A DNA stretch of 64,000 nt from Streptomyces sp. NRRL F-4489 (GTDB taxonomy: Bacteria > Actinomycetota > Actinomycetes > Streptomycetales > Streptomycetaceae): the NCBI RefSeq assembly GCF_001509485.1, contig NZ_LLZI01000191.1:6109-70108 (forward strand). Reading direction: 5' to 3'. Made by a program: the position numbers and the translations under genes. Below are positions 41,546-50,015 of the stretch, one piece after another. The notes below the pieces were generated by a model. That model had not been told where the DNA came from. It saw only the letters and a program-made list of their open reading frames with translations, and searched no databases. Numbering within the stretch: position 1 is the stretch's first letter; the number at the start of each line of letters is the position of its first letter.

Positions 41546-42817
41546 GTGACGACCGAGCAGCCGCCGGCGGCCGAGTACCGCATCGAGGACCTGGCCCATC
41601 TCAGCGGAGCCACGGTCCGCACCATCCGCGCCTACCAGGACCGGGGCCTGCTGCCCCGCCCCGAGCGCCGCGGCCGGGCCAATGTGTACGGCGACGCCCA
41701 CCTGGCCCGGCTGCGCCAGATCGCCGACCTGCTGGACCGCGGCTACACCCTCGCCAGCATCAAGGACCTCCTCGAAGCCTGGGACGCCGGACGGGGCCTC
41801 GGCGGCGTCCTGGGACTTGTCGCCGAGATCGACGGGCCGTGGAGCGACGAGGAGCCGACCCGCCTCTCCCGCACCGAACTCGACGCCGCCTTCGGGGGCA
41901 CCCCCGACGAGCGCGCGGTCGGCGAGGCCGTCGAACTGGGCGTCCTGGTCCGCGTCCCCGGCCGCGACGACGAGTTCCTGGTCCCCAGCCCCCAGGAACT
42001 GGCCGTCGCCGCCGAACTCCACTCCGCCGGCGTCCCGCTGCCGGCGATCTCCGGTCATCTGCGAGAGGTGCGCGGCCAGGTCGAGCACATCGCCGCCCGT
42101 TTTCTGGACTTCACCACGGAGCACGTCTTCCGGTCGTTCCTGGACCACCCGCCCACCGAGGCCGAGACTGCGGAGGCCACGGCGCTGGTACGCCGCCTCC
42201 GCCCGCTGGCCCAGCAGACCATCGACGCGGAACTCGCCCGCGCCATGCGATCACTCGCCACCCGCTACATCCGCCACCACCTCACGGGGGCGCTGACGGC
42301 GGGCAGCCAGGAGGATCGCGCGGCTCCGGCCGAGGACGGGACTCGGGATCGTCGGCCTTGGGATCAGGGGCCTCGGGACAACGGGCCTGGGGACGGGTCT
42401 GGAGACCAGGCGCCTTCGGAACAGGCGCCTCGGCCGGCCGATCGGGGTGCCGGCGCTGTGCCGGACGCCGGGCCCGGAGCGGCCGCCGCTCCGGCGCCGG
42501 AGGGGCGGCAGGGGACGGCGGACACCCCTGCCCCCTCCGGCGCGCGGCCCGTCGCGGACGCCCGGCCGACACCGGCCGGAGCCCTCTCGCCCGTCGCGGA
42601 CCCCCGTCCCGCGACCGGCTCGGAGGCCGTGCTGCTGCCCGCCACGGCCGTTCAGGCCGTACGCGACCTGGTCGGCCCGGAGAACACGGCCGCTTTCATC
42701 GCCGCCGCCGCGCAGCGCGAGGTACACGCCCGCACCATGGACGGCTTGGCCGCGGCCGCCGCCGGACCCCGGGCGGCAGCCGAGGCCGAGGCCGAGGCAC
42801 ACACCGAGGGCCGCTGA
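41546..42817 (+). CDS. MerR family regulator with long disordered linker
   Basis: This 423-residue protein has the MerR HTH at about residues 11-80 (YRIEDLAHLSGATVRTIRAYQDRGLLPRPERRGRANVYGDAHLARL), then a helical domain (LGVLVRVPGRDDEFLVPSPQELAVAAELHSAG, FTTEHVFRSFLDHP) up to about 250. A low-complexity Pro/Ala/Gly linker of about 100 residues leads to a short conserved helical end (VRDLVGPENTAAFIAAAAQREVHARTMDGL). GTG start with AAGGAG. The absence of ligand cysteines argues against a metal sensor. It probably controls the M24-fusion-PF10118 genes upstream. Confidence 0.85.
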   Translation: MTTEQPPAAEYRIEDLAHLSGATVRTIRAYQDRGLLPRPERRGRANVYGDAHLARLRQIADLLDRGYTLASIKDLLEAWDAGRGLGGVLGLVAEIDGPWSDEEPTRLSRTELDAAFGGTPDERAVGEAVELGVLVRVPGRDDEFLVPSPQELAVAAELHSAGVPLPAISGHLREVRGQVEHIAARFLDFTTEHVFRSFLDHPPTEAETAEATALVRRLRPLAQQTIDAELARAMRSLATRYIRHHLTGALTAGSQEDRAAPAEDGTRDRRPWDQGPRDNGPGDGSGDQAPSEQAPRPADRGAGAVPDAGPGAAAAPAPEGRQGTADTPAPSGARPVADARPTPAGALSPVADPRPATGSEAVLLPATAVQAVRDLVGPENTAAFIAAAAQREVHARTMDGLAAAAAGPRAAAEAEAEAHTEGR

Positions 42818-42956
42818 CCCCCGCAGCGACCGCACGGGCCCCTGGTCCCGGCCCCCGGCGCTCCCCCGCCCCGGAGCCGTCCCCTCTGCTTCACTCTCCA
42901 GTTGTCAAGGATCGAGCCGGACGTCCCGCCTCGCCCGGCCACCCCTTCGGGTTGCG

Positions 42957-44306
42957 TCAACTCGCCGGATCGGGAAGCCAGTTGCCGTGGAATCCGTGCG
43001 GTACCCGCTGCGGAAGGTGGACCGTCGCGACGGGCCCGGCGGTGATGTCCTCGGCGTCGAGGATCACCAGGTCGCTGGTGTCGGTGGTCGCGTCGTAGAC
43101 GTACGTGATCAGCCAGCCGGGGCCGCCCGGGCGGTCGTCCGCGGGGGCGAACGCCGCCTCGCCCGGAGTGCGCCCGGGACCGAAGTCATAACGGGCCACC
43201 GCACCGGTCCGCAGGTCGTAGCGGAGCAGGGCGCCGGGTATCGGTCCGGTGCCCGGGGCCTCGCCCGCGGTGACGTGGCCGAAACGGGCGGGCAGTCCGG
43301 CGAGCCGGTCGTCTATTCGGGGGAACTCCCCGAACTGGTCGTCGAGTTGCTCCTCCCTCACCGTCCCGGCGGCCAGGTCGATGGTCCAGCGCCACAGGAA
43401 GGACGGGCTGCGGCCGTCGAGCGCGGCGTAGCGGGAGACGTAGAGGACGATCCGCTCCTCGCCGTCGTCATGGGCGTTCAGCGAGTGGAAGACGTAGCAG
43501 GGGTCGATCTCCAGCCAACGGACCTGGCCGTGGGGGTCGTCGCGCCGCAGTACGCCCAGGCGGGCGCCGTACTCCGGATCCCAGGCGTACGGCATCCCGG
43601 GGCGGCCGCGGTCATGGACCATCGGGAGGTCCATGAAGACGACGTGGCGGGCCGTCAGATGGAAGTCATGCATCATCGTGGCGGCGGGGACGTCGATGGG
43701 GCGACTGACCACCAACTGGCCGGCGGCGTCCGCGCGGTGGTAGGTCAGATAGGGCGGCGTGGCATTGCCGTAGCCGAAGAAGTGCAGCTCACCGGTGGTG
43801 GGGCAGGTCTTCGGGTGGGCTGTCATGGCGGTGGCGAGGCGCCCGCCGAAGTCATGCGGGCCGACGGTCTCCAGCTCGTGGCCGGGCCGGCAGTCGATCT
43901 CGTAGGGGAAGGACGACTCGACCAGCGCCAGGGTGCGGCCGGCGTGCCGGACGATATGGGTGTTGGCCACGCCCGCCGCGAGATCGCGGCGGCCCTCCTC
44001 GTCCACGACGCGGGCGCCGTCGGTGAAAGTCGAGGTGCGGACCCAGCGGTTGCGGTAGGAGACGGCCCGGCCGTCCTCCAGGCGCACGCCGTGGATCATG
44101 CCGTCCCCGAAGAACCAGTGCGGACTGGCGGCGTCCCTGGGGTTGGGGCCGTTGCGCACGTACCAGCCTCGCAGGGCCGCCGGGACGGTGCCGGTGATCG
44201 GGAGGTCGCAGGCGGTCAGCTCATCGGTGACCGGGGCGAAATTGCCGGCGAGATGGGGCGGTGGCGCGGAGGATTCCGTCACTTCGGCGGGCGTGGTGGT
44301 CGTCAT
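42957..44306 (-). CDS. carotenoid oxygenase family protein
   Basis: This 449-residue non-heme iron enzyme cleaves a C=C bond in carotenoids, apocarotenoids or stilbenes. The four iron His are placed as in the family: TAHPKTC (residues about 165-171), MMHDFHLT, YVFHSLNAHDDG and the C-terminal VPHGFHGNWLP. The start GLRGWYVRNGPNPR is the family hallmark. No carotenoid biosynthesis gene is in the window. It is coupled by a 4-bp overlap to the membrane protein gene and probably repressed by the divergent PadR. Retinal- or lignostilbene-type activity cannot be distinguished. Confidence 0.92.
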   Translation of the reverse strand: MTTTTPAEVTESSAPPPHLAGNFAPVTDELTACDLPITGTVPAALRGWYVRNGPNPRDAASPHWFFGDGMIHGVRLEDGRAVSYRNRWVRTSTFTDGARVVDEEGRRDLAAGVANTHIVRHAGRTLALVESSFPYEIDCRPGHELETVGPHDFGGRLATAMTAHPKTCPTTGELHFFGYGNATPPYLTYHRADAAGQLVVSRPIDVPAATMMHDFHLTARHVVFMDLPMVHDRGRPGMPYAWDPEYGARLGVLRRDDPHGQVRWLEIDPCYVFHSLNAHDDGEERIVLYVSRYAALDGRSPSFLWRWTIDLAAGTVREEQLDDQFGEFPRIDDRLAGLPARFGHVTAGEAPGTGPIPGALLRYDLRTGAVARYDFGPGRTPGEAAFAPADDRPGGPGWLITYVYDATTDTSDLVILDAEDITAGPVATVHLPQRVPHGFHGNWLPDPAS

Positions 44307-44893
44307 CGGGCCAGTCCTTCCTGGGTGGTGGGCCGCGCACCGGACTGCTGCACGAAGCGGGCACGCGCCCGTTCCGGATAGGCGGCCGTGAAGCGGGCGG
44401 GGACAACGAATCCGGCGATCTGCACAAGGATCGGGAAGAGCACGCTCAGGCCGTAGGCGCTGATGACGGCCTGGGCGATGCAGCTCAGGGTGAAGGACAG
44501 CGCCCAGGCGGCGGTGAGGACGACGTTGATGTGCCGGAAGAACGCGGTGTGCCAGACCTCGGGCGGCGCCATCCGACGCGCGATGGCCATCGTGAAGGGT
44601 CGCCGGACGGCGATCGACGTCCACGCGATGACCGCCAGCCAGCCCATCGACAGCGCGCTGCCATAAGCCTTGAGAGGACTGTCGGGCCGGATGAGGGCCA
44701 GGGCCGTAAGGGCGGCGAAGAACACGATCGTGCCGTACTCCAGCAGCCGCGTCTCCAGTGCGAACCCCGCCGCCCGGTCCGCCACCAGCAGCACCACCGC
44801 CGCCGCGAGGCCGGCAAGTGCTCCCCACTGCCAGCCCAGCACGGACACCGCCGCGTAGACGAGCCACGGAATGAAGCTCCTCAAGTACTGCAT
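44303..44893 (-). CDS. multi-pass membrane protein, partner of the carotenoid oxygenase
   Basis: This 196-residue protein has about five to six helices (FIPWLVYAAVSVLGW, WGALAGLAAAVVLLVADRAAG, YGTIVFFAALTALALI, ALSMGWLAVIAWTSIAV, VVLTAAWALSFTLSCIAQAVISAYGLSVLFPILVQIAGFVVPA). GGGGGAG precedes the ATG. I do not recognise the family; relatives may be annotated simply as membrane protein. It is the first gene of the two-gene operon opposite PadR. A role in carrying or shielding the lipophilic substrate of the oxygenase is inference. Confidence 0.75.
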   Translation of the reverse strand: MQYLRSFIPWLVYAAVSVLGWQWGALAGLAAAVVLLVADRAAGFALETRLLEYGTIVFFAALTALALIRPDSPLKAYGSALSMGWLAVIAWTSIAVRRPFTMAIARRMAPPEVWHTAFFRHINVVLTAAWALSFTLSCIAQAVISAYGLSVLFPILVQIAGFVVPARFTAAYPERARARFVQQSGARPTTQEGLAR

Positions 44894-45021
44894 GTCTCCC
44901 CCTGTTCCTGCACGCCCGGTTTCGCGGACGACTGCTCGACGATGCGCCGGGCCGATGACCGCGACCGCAGCGTGTGCGCCGAGCGGGGAACACCTCCCAC
45001 ACCCAGCGACATTCCAACTGT

Positions 45022-45076
45022 GACATGTCGAAGGTGGAAAGTCCAGCGTTGACATGTCAGTTGTGGAAGGTAGTGT
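45022..45076 (+). promoter_or_regulatory. padR promoter with two GACATGTC operator palindromes
   Basis: The 8-bp palindrome GACATGTC occurs at 45022-45029 and again at 45051-45058, 29 bp apart. The second overlaps the -35 TTGACA (45049-45054); the -10 TAGTGT (45071-45076) is six bases before the padR ATG, so the transcript is leaderless. Flanking CAACTG/CAGTTG halves extend an imperfect inverted repeat. The position between padR and the divergent membrane protein/oxygenase operon fits a shared PadR operator. Confidence 0.6.
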
Positions 45077-45082
45077 GCGGGT

Positions 45083-45679
45083 ATGAGCCTGAGACATGCG
45101 GTGCTGGGCCTGCTCTCCGAATCCCCGGCGAGCGGCTACGACCTGATGAAGCTGTTCAACGCCTCACTCGCCAACGTCTGGCCGGCCACCCAGAGCCAGG
45201 TCTACGGCGAGCTCAACAAGCTGACGGCGGCGGGGCTGGTCGAGGTCGCCGCCGAGGGGCCGCGCGGCCGCAAGGAATACGCGATCACCGACGACGGCCT
45301 GGCCGAGCTGCGGCACTGGCTGACGGAGGTCCCGCCGGCCGGCCAGCAGCGCCACGACGGCCTGCTGCGCGTCTTCTTCCTCGGCAATCTCACGCCGCTG
45401 GAGGCACGGACCTTTCTGCTCACCCAGGCCGAGTCCGCGGCCCATGCCCGTGCCGGGTACGAGCGGATGGACGACGCCACGGCGTGGGACGACGAAATGA
45501 TCTCTGTTTACGGGCGGATCGCGCTGGAGTACGGCCTGCGGATAACGGCGGCGGTGGAGGATTGGGCGCGCTGGGCCGCCGACGAGGTGACCAGCGCGAA
45601 GGCCGCGAAGGCCGGGGAACTGGCCCGCACCCGGCGCGGCGAGGGTCCCGCGGAGTCCAGCGGGAAGGAGGACGCGTAA
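45083..45679 (+). CDS. PadR family regulator
   Basis: This 198-residue protein has a PadR winged HTH at residues 1-85 (HAVLGLLSESPASGYDLMKLF, TQSQVYGELNKLTAAGLVEV, GRKEYAITDDGLAELRHWL) and a Vir_C-type helical dimerisation domain (about 90-180) with the usual LRVFFLGNLTPLEARTFL segment. PadR repressors respond to phenolics or hydrophobic drugs. Its leaderless promoter overlaps two palindromes shared with the divergent membrane protein/carotenoid oxygenase operon, which it probably represses. Confidence 0.93.
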   Translation: MSLRHAVLGLLSESPASGYDLMKLFNASLANVWPATQSQVYGELNKLTAAGLVEVAAEGPRGRKEYAITDDGLAELRHWLTEVPPAGQQRHDGLLRVFFLGNLTPLEARTFLLTQAESAAHARAGYERMDDATAWDDEMISVYGRIALEYGLRITAAVEDWARWAADEVTSAKAAKAGELARTRRGEGPAESSGKEDA

Positions 45680-45762
45680 GGCACGGATCACCCCCCGTCT
45701 TGAGGGTCCCGGCCCCGGTTATTACGGGTGCCCGGGCGCTCGCCCGGTGGCAGGCTGGCGGC

Positions 45763-46305
45763 ATGGACCACCAGCGTTCCGTGCGGATCTCCAAATACCT
45801 GGCGAAACATCTGCGCCATGAACCCCAGCGGATCGGCATCACCCTGGACGCACAGGGCTGGGTACCGGTGACCGAACTGATCGCAGCAGCCGCACGGCAC
45901 GGATTCCCCTTCTCCCGCGCGGAGTTGGCGGCCGTCGTCGCCGGCAACGACAAGCAGCGCTACGCCCTGGAGAACGACCGCATCCGCGCCAACCAGGGCC
46001 ATTCCGTCCGCGTCGATCTCGGCCTTCCGGAGGCCGTACCGACCGGCTTCCTCTTCCACGGAACGGTGACCCGCCATATCGCCGCCATCCGGCAGGACGG
46101 GCTGCGGCCGATGTCCCGGCATGCCGTGCACCTCTCGCCGGACCGCGAGACCGCCGCCCGGGTCGGCGCACGGCGCGGCAAACCGCTCGTCCTGGCCGTC
46201 GACGCGCCCGCCATGTACCGGGCCGGCCACGTCTTCCGGGTCAGCGCCAACGGGGTCTGGCTGACCGAGCGGGTGCCGCCGGAGTTCCTCCGCTTCCCCG
46301 GCTGA
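45763..46305 (+). CDS. kptA: RNA 2'-phosphotransferase (KptA/Tpt1)
   Basis: This 180-residue enzyme transfers an internal RNA 2'-phosphate to NAD+. The N-terminal winged-helix lobe has the RISKYLAKHLRHEP signature with the catalytic Arg, and the NAD lobe has LFHGTVTRHIAAIRQDGL, MSRHAVHLSPDRETAARVGARRG. Bacteria lack the fungal tRNA splicing pathway that needs this step, so the physiological substrate is unclear; NAD-dependent RNA or nucleic-acid end modification has been proposed. CAGGCT six bases before the ATG suggests leaderless transcription. Confidence 0.93.
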   Translation: MDHQRSVRISKYLAKHLRHEPQRIGITLDAQGWVPVTELIAAAARHGFPFSRAELAAVVAGNDKQRYALENDRIRANQGHSVRVDLGLPEAVPTGFLFHGTVTRHIAAIRQDGLRPMSRHAVHLSPDRETAARVGARRGKPLVLAVDAPAMYRAGHVFRVSANGVWLTERVPPEFLRFPG

Positions 46306-46333
46306 ACCGATCCGTCGCGGCCATTCCCGCACG

Positions 46334-46897
46334 TCAGAGGCCGGGTGCTCCCCACACCGGGAACCACCGGGCGAGGTCTTTCTCGACCGTCAGATCGTCC
46401 CCGAGCATCGCCCGCGCCTGGAGTTCGAGCGGATTGTCGCGCTTCTCGCCCTCACCGGGCCGCGGCGCGAAGGGGTAGAAGGTGCCGCGCTTGTAGAGGT
46501 AGACCAGCGCCAGCGGCCGCTGCCGGTCGTCCCGGAAGCCGACGAGCGAGCACAGGAGCTGGGGGCCGAAACCCGCTTCCTCCAGCGAGGTGTTGACCGC
46601 GTGGAGATCGTTGACCAGTCCCGCCACGTCCTCCGGCGCGTGCCGCACCAGCAGCCACGTATAGCCGTAGGCGTCCTGGGTGAACTCCACCGAACCGTCC
46701 AGGAGCGAGCGCGCCTCCTCCTGGATACGCGAGAACGCGCCGCCCTCGACGCTCGCGAAACACACCGACCCCAGGCCGGTGGGGGTGAATCCGGCCGCGG
46801 CCTGGAGGGTGACCGCGGCGGACGGCAGCGCGAAGAGCTGGTCCAGGTCAGGCCGTACCGGTTTGCTGCGGCCGAGGATCACGTCCAGAAATCCCAT
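46334..46897 (-). CDS. pspAB: PspA-associated protein PspAB
   Basis: This 187-residue cytoplasmic protein matches the actinobacterial PspAB family by its start (MGFLDVILGRSKPVRPDLDQLFALPSAAVTLQ), the FKPT/GLGSVCFASVEGGAF middle and the YLYKRGTFYPFAPR / LGDDLTVEKDLARWFPVWGAPGL end. PspAB is linked by gene neighbourhood to PspA membrane-stress systems and to HtpX proteases, and htpX is indeed the next gene upstream. AAGGAG precedes ATG 46897. A parS palindrome lies between htpX and this gene. The biochemical role is unknown. Confidence 0.85.
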   Translation of the reverse strand: MGFLDVILGRSKPVRPDLDQLFALPSAAVTLQAAAGFTPTGLGSVCFASVEGGAFSRIQEEARSLLDGSVEFTQDAYGYTWLLVRHAPEDVAGLVNDLHAVNTSLEEAGFGPQLLCSLVGFRDDRQRPLALVYLYKRGTFYPFAPRPGEGEKRDNPLELQARAMLGDDLTVEKDLARWFPVWGAPGL

Positions 46898-46936
46898 GCG
46901 CGGCTTACTCCTTGCTTCCTTGCGCCGATGACGCAC

Positions 46937-46962
46937 CGGCATGTTTCACGTGAAACATGCCG
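46937..46962. promoter_or_regulatory. parS: parS site 1, inside a 26-bp perfect palindrome
   Basis: TGTTTCACGTGAAACA (46942-46957) is the perfect ParB-binding consensus. The symmetry extends to 26 bp (46937-46962), and after a one-base bulge ACGCAC/GTGCGT continues the pairing. It lies between htpX and pspAB, so in mRNA it would form a 13-bp-plus hairpin. Confidence 0.95.
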
Positions 46963-46998
46963 TGCGTCGGTCCCTGCCGTCCGGTCGGATGCCGCCGC

Positions 46999-47898
46999 TC
47001 ACGGCCGCCCCAGCTGCGCCGCTATCCGGCCCAGCTGGTCGAGCCGCTGCTCCAGCGTCGGGTGCGAGGAGAGCAGCTGGTTGAAGCTCTCCTTGTTGAA
47101 GGCCGGGGCGAAGTAGAAGGCGTTGAACGGCTGGGACTTGCGCAGGTCCTCGGTGGGGATCCGCGCGATCTGGCCGGTGACCTTCGTGAGGGCGGAGGCC
47201 AGCGCGGAAGGGCGGCCGGTCAGGAGGGCGGCGGCGCGGTCGGCGGACAGCTCGCGGTAGCGGGAGAGCAGCCGGGTGAGCAGGAAGCTGATGGCGTAGA
47301 CGACCACGCTGACGGCGGTGACGATCAGCACGGCGATGGCGGCGTTCTGATCGCGGTTGTTGCGTCCGACGCCACTCCACAGCGCGGCGCGGGTGATGAT
47401 CCCGGCCAGCACGCCGAGGAACGAGGCGATGGTCATCACCGCGACATCGCGGTGGGCGACATGGGACAGCTCATGCGCCAGCACCCCCTCCAGCTCTTCC
47501 GGCTCCAACCGTCTGAGCAGCCCGGTCGTCGCGCAGACCAGGGAGTTCTTCTGATTGCGGCCGGTGGCGAAGGCGTTCGGCACATCGGACTCGGCGATCG
47601 CGACCCGCGGTTTGGGCATATCGGCCAGGGCGCAGAGCCGGTCCACCGCGCCGTGCAGCTCGGGCGCCTGCTCCGGCGTGACCTCGCGGGCCCCCATGCT
47701 GAAGGCGGCGATCCGGTCGGAGAACCAGAACTGCGCGATGAACATCGCCCCGGCGATCAGCAGCACCACCACCCAGGCGCCTTTGAGGAGCACCACCAGC
47801 GCGCTGACGACCACGACGTACAGCAGGCCGATGAGGAACATCGTCACCACCATGCGCGAGGTCAGCCCGCGGTCCGGGGCGAATCGGGTCTGTGCCAT
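46999..47898 (-). CDS. htpX: HtpX-type membrane zinc metalloprotease (M48)
   Basis: This 299-residue integral membrane protease has two N-terminal helices (MFLIGLLYVVVVSALVVLL, WVVVLLIAGAMFIAQF), zinc site HELSHVAHRD with the third ligand Glu in YRELSADRAA, and further helices between. HtpX degrades misfolded membrane proteins. GGAGG is close to the ATG at 47898. A GCTATATAGC palindrome at 48014-48023 may hold the -10 of its promoter (read on the minus strand). The F420-type oxidoreductase upstream, on the same strand, ends 186 bp away. Downstream partner is PspAB. Confidence 0.92.
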   Translation of the reverse strand: MAQTRFAPDRGLTSRMVVTMFLIGLLYVVVVSALVVLLKGAWVVVLLIAGAMFIAQFWFSDRIAAFSMGAREVTPEQAPELHGAVDRLCALADMPKPRVAIAESDVPNAFATGRNQKNSLVCATTGLLRRLEPEELEGVLAHELSHVAHRDVAVMTIASFLGVLAGIITRAALWSGVGRNNRDQNAAIAVLIVTAVSVVVYAISFLLTRLLSRYRELSADRAAALLTGRPSALASALTKVTGQIARIPTEDLRKSQPFNAFYFAPAFNKESFNQLLSSHPTLEQRLDQLGRIAAQLGRP

Positions 47899-48084
47899 GG
47901 CTCCTCCACAACGCACCGCACTTCGCGCAGTGTCCTGACCCGGTCGCCCACCGTCCTCTCCCCCGCGCGCCGGGCCGCACACTGCGCCGCTGCCCTAATT
48001 CTCCCTCTTCACGGCTATATAGCGGGTAAAGCCCCGGCCGGTCACCGGGACGAACCGGATTCACCCCGGCACCGCGGACGGCCG

Positions 48085-48981
48085 CTACGCGGTGAGCTGC
48101 GCCGACGCCTCTGTCGCGATCCGCTCGAAGACCGCCGGATCGGCGGCGAACACCGAATCGGCGATCGGCCAGTGAATGACCAGCTCATCGATGCCCAGCT
48201 CGGCGTGGCGGCCGGCGAAGTCCACAAAGGCGTCGACGGAGTCCAGCGGACGGTCCGGGGTGAAGCCGGTCAGCATGATCTTCTGCAGCTCGGCGGCGTC
48301 CCGTCCCTGGTCGGCGCACGCCTTCTCCAGCCCCTCGATCTGCCGGCGGATCGCCTCCCGCGACTCGGCCGGCGTGCCTTCCCCCTGCGCGACCTTGGGG
48401 TCACCGGTGGTCACCCACGCCTGTCCGAGTCGGGCCGCCAGCCTCAGCCCGCGCGGGCCGGTGGCCGCCACCGCGAACGGCAGCCGCGGCCGCTGCACAC
48501 AGCCGGGGATGTTGCGCACCTCGTCCGCCGAGTAGTGCGTGCCCTCGTACGAGACGGCGTCCTGCGTGAGCAGCCGGTCGAGCAGCGTGGTGAACTCGGC
48601 GAACCGGTCGGCCCGTTCACGCGGCGACCACGGCTCCTGCCCGAGCGCGCTGGCGTCGAAGCCGTTGCCGCCGGCTCCGATACCCAGCGTGATCCGGCCC
48701 TCGCTGATGTCGTCCAGCGAGATCAGCTCCTTGGCGAGGGTGACCGGGTGCCGGAAGTTCGGGGAGGTGACGAGGGTGCCCAGGCGCATCCGGGAGGTCG
48801 CGGTGGCGGCCGCGGTCAGGGTCGGCAGGGCTCCGAACCACGTCTGGTCGCGGAAACTCCGCCACGACAGGTGGTCGTACGTGTACGCGGCGTGGAAACC
48901 CAGCTGCTCCGCGCGCTGCCACGCCTCCTTCCCTCCTTCGGACCAGCGGCGGACGGGCAGGATCACAGTGCTCAGTCGCAT
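48085..48981 (-). CDS. LLM class F420-dependent oxidoreductase
   Basis: This 298-residue TIM-barrel enzyme of the luciferase-like family shows MRLSTVILPVRRW, AEQLGFHAAYTYDHL, RMRLGTLVTSPNFRHPVTLAKELISLDDISEGRITLGIGAGG and the C-terminal GIDELVIHWP. These motifs are typical of actinobacterial F420-dependent members. The substrate is unknown. TACGCT (48994-48989 on the minus strand) seven bases before the ATG indicates a leaderless transcript. Divergent from the HAD phosphatase gene. Confidence 0.9.
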   Translation of the reverse strand: MRLSTVILPVRRWSEGGKEAWQRAEQLGFHAAYTYDHLSWRSFRDQTWFGALPTLTAAATATSRMRLGTLVTSPNFRHPVTLAKELISLDDISEGRITLGIGAGGNGFDASALGQEPWSPRERADRFAEFTTLLDRLLTQDAVSYEGTHYSADEVRNIPGCVQRPRLPFAVAATGPRGLRLAARLGQAWVTTGDPKVAQGEGTPAESREAIRRQIEGLEKACADQGRDAAELQKIMLTGFTPDRPLDSVDAFVDFAGRHAELGIDELVIHWPIADSVFAADPAVFERIATEASAQLTA

Positions 48982-49092
48982 GCCCCCGAGCGTACGGGGA
49001 GTGCGGCGCAACCCCGTCCGACCGCTCTCCCGCCCGGGCCCCGGCGCGCACCCAGCGCACACCTGTACGTGCCGGTACGCGAAGATGGCCCC

Positions 49093-49971
49093 GTGACTGA
49101 TGCCTCCGCCGCGCCACCCCGGCCCACCCGGCTGATCGCCACCGATCTCGACGGCACCCTGCTGCACGACGACAAGACGGTCTCCGAGCGGACGATCACG
49201 GCGCTCGCCGCCGCGGAGGCGGCAGGTATCGAGGTGTTCTTCGTCACCGGGCGCCCGGCCCGCTGGATGGACGTGGTCAGCGATCATGTGCACGGCCACG
49301 GCCTGGCCATCTGCGCGAACGGCGCGGCCGTCATCGATCTGCACCGGGGCAACCGCATCGTGGAGGTCAGCCCGCTGGATCAAGCCGTGGCGCTGGACGT
49401 CGTCTACGCCCTGCGCGCCGCCGCTCCGGCCACCAGCTTCGCCGTCGAGCGCACCACCGGCATTCACTACGAGCCGCAGTATCCGCCCTTCCTCCTCGAC
49501 CCGGCCGCGGTGATCGCACCGGCCGAGAAGCTCCTCGCCGAGGACTTCACCGGGGCGGCGGCGCACGGCCCGGGGGACGGCTCCGGCGCCGCCGACCAGC
49601 CCGTACTGAAGCTGCTGGCGCACCATCCCGACCTGGATCCCGACGCCTTCCTCTCGCTCGCCCGGACCACCGCCGGCCATCTGGCGTCCTTCACCCGGTC
49701 CAGCCCGACCGCCCTGCTGGAGATCAGCGGCCTGGGCGTCAGCAAGGCCGGCACCCTCGCCCGCTGCTGCGCGGAGCGCGGGATCTCGCCGGAGGAGGTC
49801 GTCGCCTTCGGGGACATGCCAAACGACATCGAGATGCTGACCTGGGCCGGTACGTCCTACGCCATGGCCAACGCGCACCCGGACGTTCTGGCGGCGACCA
49901 CGCACCGTACCGAGTCCAACAACGACGACGGTGTGGCGGTCGTGATCGAGCGGATCCTTCGGGGGAGCTGA
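49093..49971 (+). CDS. Cof-type HAD phosphatase
   Basis: This is a 292-residue HAD-IIB hydrolase with [12 protein letters not shown] (motif I), FFVTGRP (motif II), the Lys in LGVSKAGTL (motif III) and [12 protein letters not shown] (motif IV). It is a paralogue of the serS-coupled phosphatase at 21365; the N-terminal 60 residues are particularly alike. GAAGAT six bases before the GTG fits a leaderless start. It ends just before the parS array and is convergent with the sensor kinase gene. Substrate unknown. Confidence 0.9.
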   Translation: MTDASAAPPRPTRLIATDLDGTLLHDDKTVSERTITALAAAEAAGIEVFFVTGRPARWMDVVSDHVHGHGLAICANGAAVIDLHRGNRIVEVSPLDQAVALDVVYALRAAAPATSFAVERTTGIHYEPQYPPFLLDPAAVIAPAEKLLAEDFTGAAAHGPGDGSGAADQPVLKLLAHHPDLDPDAFLSLARTTAGHLASFTRSSPTALLEISGLGVSKAGTLARCCAERGISPEEVVAFGDMPNDIEMLTWAGTSYAMANAHPDVLAATTHRTESNNDDGVAVVIERILRGS

Positions 49972-50015
49972 GGCGCTTCCGGGAACGGCGCCAGTCCCGG
50001 CGGCACCCCACCCGT

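Noticed and set aside
38131..41625. 1164-codon open frame on the minus strand across the M24/SDR/PF10118 genes
   Set aside because: Antisense shadow of three well-supported + strand genes; composition rich in Gly/Ala/Arg/Val without motifs.
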